Below are positions 6,005 to 8,685 of a DNA stretch of 8,685 nt, piece by piece. The notes under the pieces are model-generated. The model saw only the letters and a list, made by a program, of their open reading frames with translations. It was not told where the DNA came from and searched no databases. Each line of letters opens with the position of its first letter. Position 1 is the first letter of the stretch. A program made the position numbers and the translations under genes. This DNA is from Vicinamibacteria bacterium (GTDB taxonomy: Bacteria > Acidobacteriota > Vicinamibacteria > Vicinamibacterales > UBA2999), in contig JAICQE010000177.1 of assembly GCA_025938035.1 (NCBI GenBank), positions 1 through 8,685 of the forward strand, written 5' to 3'.

Positions 6005-6017
6005 AATCCTGTAGCGT
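5989..6017 (+). promoter_or_regulatory. Weak candidate promoter for the barrel gene
   Basis: TTGCGT (5989-5994) and TAGCGT (6012-6017) are separated by exactly 17 bases, in the most AT-rich patch of the window. Each hexamer matches the sigma-70 consensus at only three bases. Transcription would start near 6024, leaving a leader of about 53 bases with the hairpin at 6037-6060 and a good ribosome binding site. The -35 overlaps the terminator arm. Confidence 0.25.
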
Positions 6018-6036
6018 GGGACGTCTGACTGCTTCT

Positions 6037-6060
6037 CGCCGGCCGCACCATGTGCCGGCG
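6037..6060 (+). promoter_or_regulatory. Leader hairpin upstream of the barrel gene
   Basis: CGCCGGC (6037-6043) pairs with GCCGGCG (6054-6060). An alternative inner stem GCAC/GTGC (6045-6048 with 6052-6055) also exists. The left half CGCCGGCCGCACC matches 5898-5910 of the long hairpin at 12 of 13 bases. The right half looks like the same element with a 3-base deletion and a shortened loop. It ends 3 bases before the Shine-Dalgarno, so folding could affect ribosome access. Confidence 0.45.
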
Positions 6061-6063
6061 TTC

Positions 6064-6068
6064 AGGAG
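6064..6068 (+). promoter_or_regulatory. Shine-Dalgarno site for the barrel gene
   Basis: AGGAG, within AGGAGAG, lies 8 bases before the ATG at 6077. It decides this start over the in-frame ATG at 6050, which sits inside the leader hairpin, has no such site, and would put nine extra residues before an otherwise normal signal peptide. Confidence 0.8.
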
Positions 6069-6076
6069 AGAAAAGC

Positions 6077-6673
6077 ATGCGTCTACGTTCGCGAATTGCG
6101 TGGCTTGCAGTAGGGCTGTTCCTGTCGACGGCCGTTTCCGCATATGCGCAGGCCAAGCCTGCACAGCCAGGACCCTACCCTCCACCGCCACCGCCGTACC
6201 CAAGGTTTGAAGTGACCGGGACCTATCAGGTGTTAACGGTGCAGGAACCCGCCTGCGATACCGATTGCACCGAGGTCTTCCCGTTCGGCCTGAATCTCGA
6301 TGGCGCAATCAACACCAGTAAGGCGTTCGGTATCGCCGGCGAAATCGGCTGGGCAACGAAGAGCATCGACGACGTGCGTCTGCACGTCTGGAACATCGGC
6401 GCGGGCCCCCGGTTCAATGGACGGCCGATGGGTGGCCGTGTGTGGCCGTTCGCCCAGGTCCTGGTCGGCGCCGAACTGGTGCGCGCCTCCGGTGAGTCCG
6501 ACACTCACCTGATGGTTCAGCCCGGTGGCGGCGTCAACATCATCGCCGGCGACGGGTGGGGTGTCGTGATCGGCGCTGACTATCGGCGGACGTTTCTCGA
6601 TGAAGAGGAGTTCGGCGAGTCTGGCAGGAACGCGTTCCGCGTTGTAGCGGGGATCCGGGTCCTGCTCGATTAA
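6077..6673 (+). CDS. Small outer-membrane beta-barrel (porin-like) protein
   Basis: This is a 198-residue protein. A signal peptide covers about 1-25 (basic MRLRSR, hydrophobic LAVGLFLSTAV, cleavage near AYA-QA). A Pro-rich spacer follows at 32-42. From residue 43 to the end there are alternating short strands and turns rich in Gly and aromatics, as in 8-stranded barrels: RFEVTGTYQVL, FGIAGEIGWA, LHVWNIGAGPRF, VWPFAQVLVGAEL, MVQPGGGVNII, WGVVIGADYRRTF and AFRVVAGIRVLL. C60 and C64 could form a disulfide in the first loop. The last residues are VLLD and not the usual terminal aromatic, which is mildly odd for BAM recognition. No enzyme or ligand can be inferred. It has its own Shine-Dalgarno and is separated from upstream genes by terminator-like hairpins. 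Its TAA stop shares the bases TTAA with the stop of the convergent depolymerase gene. Confidence 0.85.
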   Translation: MRLRSRIAWLAVGLFLSTAVSAYAQAKPAQPGPYPPPPPPYPRFEVTGTYQVLTVQEPACDTDCTEVFPFGLNLDGAINTSKAFGIAGEIGWATKSIDDVRLHVWNIGAGPRFNGRPMGGRVWPFAQVLVGAELVRASGESDTHLMVQPGGGVNIIAGDGWGVVIGADYRRTFLDEEEFGESGRNAFRVVAGIRVLLD

Positions 6674-7551
6674 CGTCTCAGCTCTTTCGATTCGTTCGAG
6701 CCGTTCCTGGCCCGTCGCCGGGAACGACTCGAACGATCGGAACGGCTGGTGCGACTCGAAGGCCTGCCGAGGAACCTGTCGATTCGCCGCCCCAGGTTTT
6801 CCGCGTCATCCCACAGAAACAGATGTCCGGCGCCCTCGACGATCTCCAGCGTCGCGTTCGGGATCCGTCCGGCCAGCTGGTGGGCGTTTGCCACGGGCAC
6901 GAGCGGGTCGTCATCGCCGCAGACGACCAATGTCTCGTGCGGGATCGACGGCAGGAAATGCCAGCTGGACCAGCCGACGATGCCGAAGAGCTGCAGCGCG
7001 TAGCCGTCAGCCGAGGGCGGATGGCTGCGCCGGGCCTCGATCATGCGCCGGCGCACCGACGCGTCGCGGGCCGTCACGCCGCCGAAGGTTGCCGCGGCGG
7101 TGCGGTCGAAGAACGTGGGTGAGTAATACCGCAGCGGAGTCGCCAGCCCCGCGACGGCAGGCAGCCATCCTGGAAACGCGCCGATGCCGCAGTTGGTTGC
7201 CGCGAGGACGAGGCGGCCGACGCGTTCCGGATGGTCGAACGCGAGCTGCTGTGCGACGGCGCCGCCATACGAGAACCCAACCACGTCTGTCGACGTGATT
7301 CCGCGGCTGTCGAGCACGGCGACGAGAAGATCGGCCAGCGCGGGAACGGGAACGGGACACAGCGGGGTGCTCGACAGGCCCGTGCCCGGAGCATCGAGGC
7401 GAATGATCCGCCGTTTCCGGAACTGCTCCATGAACGGCACCCACATCTCGATGTTATTGCCGAGACCGGGTACCAGCAGCAGCGGGTCGCCACGGCCGGT
7501 TTCCGTGACGTGGATCCGGTTGCCGCACCACGTGATGAACTCAGATGCCAT
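6670..7551 (-). CDS. phaZ: Intracellular PHA depolymerase-like alpha/beta hydrolase
   Basis: This is a 293-residue alpha/beta hydrolase without signal peptide. Nucleophile elbow GFSYGG gives S94; GDDDPLVP gives the acid D215; GAGHLFLW gives H243. The spacing agrees with the Ser-Asp-His triad of the intracellular medium-chain-length PHA depolymerase of Pseudomonas. Other family matches are LLLVPGLGNNIEMW, RLDAPGTGLSSTP, the FGGVTARD segment, QLFGIVGWSSWHFLPSI and RIPNATLEI. The expected reaction is hydrolysis of stored polyester to hydroxyacid units. It lies 15 bases downstream of the synthase gene on the same strand, with no clear Shine-Dalgarno (GATCGCGCCCG before the ATG), so translation probably depends on coupling. 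The C-terminal tail of about 30 residues beyond the fold is Ser/Arg-rich and is encoded by a hairpin-forming repeat. A generic esterase with the same fold is the alternative. Confidence 0.85.
   Translation of the reverse strand: MASEFITWCGNRIHVTETGRGDPLLLVPGLGNNIEMWVPFMEQFRKRRIIRLDAPGTGLSSTPLCPVPVPALADLLVAVLDSRGITSTDVVGFSYGGAVAQQLAFDHPERVGRLVLAATNCGIGAFPGWLPAVAGLATPLRYYSPTFFDRTAAATFGGVTARDASVRRRMIEARRSHPPSADGYALQLFGIVGWSSWHFLPSIPHETLVVCGDDDPLVPVANAHQLAGRIPNATLEIVEGAGHLFLWDDAENLGRRIDRFLGRPSSRTSRSDRSSRSRRRARNGSNESKELRR
6692..6736. terminator. Long hairpin between convergent genes, inside the depolymerase tail
   Basis: The arm 6692-6711 pairs with 6717-6736 over 20 positions, with one C-A mismatch (6701/6727) and one T-G wobble, around a 5-base loop. 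It starts 19 bases after the barrel gene stop and lies wholly within the last codons of the convergent gene. There is no T-run on either side. It may stop or protect the barrel transcript, or shield both 3' ends. A competing stem is possible between 6699-6707 and 6739-6747 (AGCCGTTCC/GGAACGGCT). Confidence 0.5.
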
Positions 7552-7566
7552 CGGGCGCGATCGTAT

Positions 7567-8643
7567 TCACTTTACGTTCCGCATCAGGAACTCGACGGTT
7601 CGCTGCCACAGCGCCAGCGCCGTGCGCCCGGCGACGATGCCGACATGGCCGCCGGGAAGCCGCATCACCTCGGCGTGGGGAACGAGCGACCTGATTGCGT
7701 CGACGCCGTCCGCAGGCGCGATCAGATCTTTGGCAGCCGACACCGACAGGACCGGCATCGTCACCTCGGCGCAGTCGATCGATCTGCTGCCGACCGTCGC
7801 CGTGCCAGCCATCAACCGATTCCTCCCCGGCCCGAACTGCTGATACAGCTCCGCCAGCAGCCGTCCCGGCGCCGCAACCACGTCGTCGACCCACGTTGCC
7901 ATCGTGCGAACGTCGCGCAGGCGATCGACCGGTTCATCGAGCCGCTCCCACAGGTCGTTCACGCGGCCGATCAGGCTGTTGGAACCCGGCGCAAGCATTT
8001 CAAACCAGCTTTTGATCTCTGCTGCCGGTACCAGACGGGGATTCTCGTACGATTCGCCGGCGAGCCCCATCTGATGCGCGACCCACGCAATGCCTCCCCT
8101 GGTGTCACCGTCGATCATCGTCGTCAGGAGGACGAGGCGCGAGACGGTGGAAGGGTACATCGCCGAGTACAACAGCGACAACGTCCCACCCAGGCAGTAT
8201 CCGACGATGTTGATTGAAGTCTGGCCGGTGATTGCGGACACCTTGCGCACCGAGCGGCGCAGCAGTCCGTCTACGTAGTACTCGAGGTCGGCAAAGCGAT
8301 CCTCGCCGCCGGGCGTGCCGAAGTCGATGATGAAGACGTCGAATCCGGCTCGGGCGACGTGACCCGCAAACGATCGATCCGGCAGCAGGTCGACGATGAA
8401 ATAGCGGCTGACCGGCGCCGGCACGAACAGGACCGGCGGCCCGGTGCGCGGTTGACCGGATTCGTCGACGAGACGCAGGAGCCGAAGCTTGTTTTCCTGA
8501 TGGACGACCGCAGCCGGAGTGGCCCCCGTGCCGTAGTGGCCGCCGGAGGTCAGCACATCGTGGAGGCGATCGAGCCGGGCGCGCGTCTGCTCCGAGCGCG
8601 CGAGCATCGCTTCCAGCTCGCGCTCCACCCCCGGGTCTGTCAC
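7567..8643 (-). CDS. phaC: Class III-type poly(3-hydroxyalkanoate) synthase subunit
   Basis: This 358-residue protein fits the length of class III PhaC (about 355). The lipase-like box is GYCLGG with Cys150 as nucleophile in place of Ser. Asp306 lies in SAAKDLIAP and His333 in PGGHVGIVAG. These positions almost match the C149/D302/H331 triad of the Allochromatium vinosum enzyme. Other conserved parts are VLFVPAPVSRYFIVDLLPDRS near 71-91, FDVFIIDFGTPG and EYYVDGLL. The enzyme polymerises hydroxyacyl-CoA into storage polyester, normally with PhaE as partner. The frame is open to the window edge, but the GTG at 8643 is chosen because it overlaps a stop codon of an upstream frame in GTGA, as other starts here do, and because it gives the expected length. 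The box reads G-Y-C-L-G-G and not the common G-x-C-Q-G-G, a mild departure. Confidence 0.88.
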   Translation of the reverse strand: MTDPGVERELEAMLARSEQTRARLDRLHDVLTSGGHYGTGATPAAVVHQENKLRLLRLVDESGQPRTGPPVLFVPAPVSRYFIVDLLPDRSFAGHVARAGFDVFIIDFGTPGGEDRFADLEYYVDGLLRRSVRKVSAITGQTSINIVGYCLGGTLSLLYSAMYPSTVSRLVLLTTMIDGDTRGGIAWVAHQMGLAGESYENPRLVPAAEIKSWFEMLAPGSNSLIGRVNDLWERLDEPVDRLRDVRTMATWVDDVVAAPGRLLAELYQQFGPGRNRLMAGTATVGSRSIDCAEVTMPVLSVSAAKDLIAPADGVDAIRSLVPHAEVMRLPGGHVGIVAGRTALALWQRTVEFLMRNVK

Positions 8644-8685
8644 GATCGCGGCCGGCGGTTTCCCGTCTTGCGCGCGCCCGCCGCG
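8640..8685 (-). CDS. C-terminal end of an upstream gene, candidate PhaE subunit (partial)
   Basis: A second minus-strand frame enters from the right edge and encodes AAGARKTGNRRPRS before TGA at 8642-8640. That stop overlaps the PhaC GTG in GTGA. Only 14 codons are visible, so the identity cannot be read from sequence. Class III synthases need PhaE, usually encoded next to phaC, and a basic Arg/Lys tail is compatible, but this is inference from context. The frame being real is supported mainly by the overlap geometry shared with the pairs at 501, 794 and 4942. Confidence 0.45.
   Translation of the reverse strand, partial: AAGARKTGNRRPRS

Noticed and set aside
7231..8217. Plus-strand open frame of 328 codons opposite the PHA genes
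   Set aside because: It has an Arg/His/Pro-rich composition without recognisable motifs, while the opposite strand encodes two complete catalytic triads.

Overview
The window is GC-rich, gene-dense bacterial chromosome. It carries no tRNA, rRNA, CRISPR array or insertion sequence that I can see. The gene content suggests a free-living Gram-negative bacterium: a kinase-like/PEGA membrane protein, secreted proteins with Gly/Arg-rich tails, a TonB-C periplasmic protein, a small outer-membrane barrel and polyhydroxyalkanoate (PHA) metabolism. The style, including a -10 box lying directly before a start codon, reminds me most of Acidobacteriota (Vicinamibacteria-like). That placement is an inference and is not proven by any marker gene here.

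Layout. (1) Positions 1-1567, + strand: three genes joined by ATGA overlaps. They are the C-terminal part of a BNR/Asp-box repeat protein, a MoaD/ThiS-like beta-grasp protein ending in Gly-Gly, and a SIR2 NAD-dependent deacylase. (2) 1622-2729, + strand: a DUF5655-like protein with a Cys/His N-terminus, a Lys-rich tail and a likely leaderless start, then a secreted SRPBCC-fold protein with a good ribosome binding site. (3) 2879-5877, + strand: a two-gene unit with a GTGA overlap. The first gene is a membrane-anchored pseudokinase with four PEGA repeats outside the membrane; the second is a secreted protein ending in a TonB C-terminal domain. (4) 5878-6076: a 199-base intergenic region with a strong 18-bp hairpin, a likely intrinsic terminator and a leader hairpin. 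(5) 6077-6673, + strand: a small outer-membrane beta-barrel protein. (6) 6670-8685, - strand: a PHA operon read right to left, with the last 14 codons of an upstream gene (PhaE candidate), a class III-type PHA synthase and an intracellular PHA depolymerase-like hydrolase. This operon converges on the barrel gene, and the two stop codons share the bases TTAA.

How the genes work together. The PHA genes should make and mobilise a storage polyester. The pseudokinase and TonB-C genes probably form one envelope module, with a cytoplasmic sensing or scaffold domain, a membrane segment, periplasmic PEGA domains and a secreted partner. The BNR/beta-grasp/SIR2 trio is the least explained set. A Gly-Gly carrier protein is translationally coupled to a repeat protein and a deacylase, with no molybdopterin or thiamine gene in view.

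The most unusual non-coding signal is a set of related hairpins. Copies at 2866-2891 and 5901-5927 share arms and part of their loops and differ by a compensatory base-pair change. They bracket the pseudokinase/TonB-C unit, and the first has the proposed ATG in its loop. A third, altered copy lies in the leader of the barrel gene.
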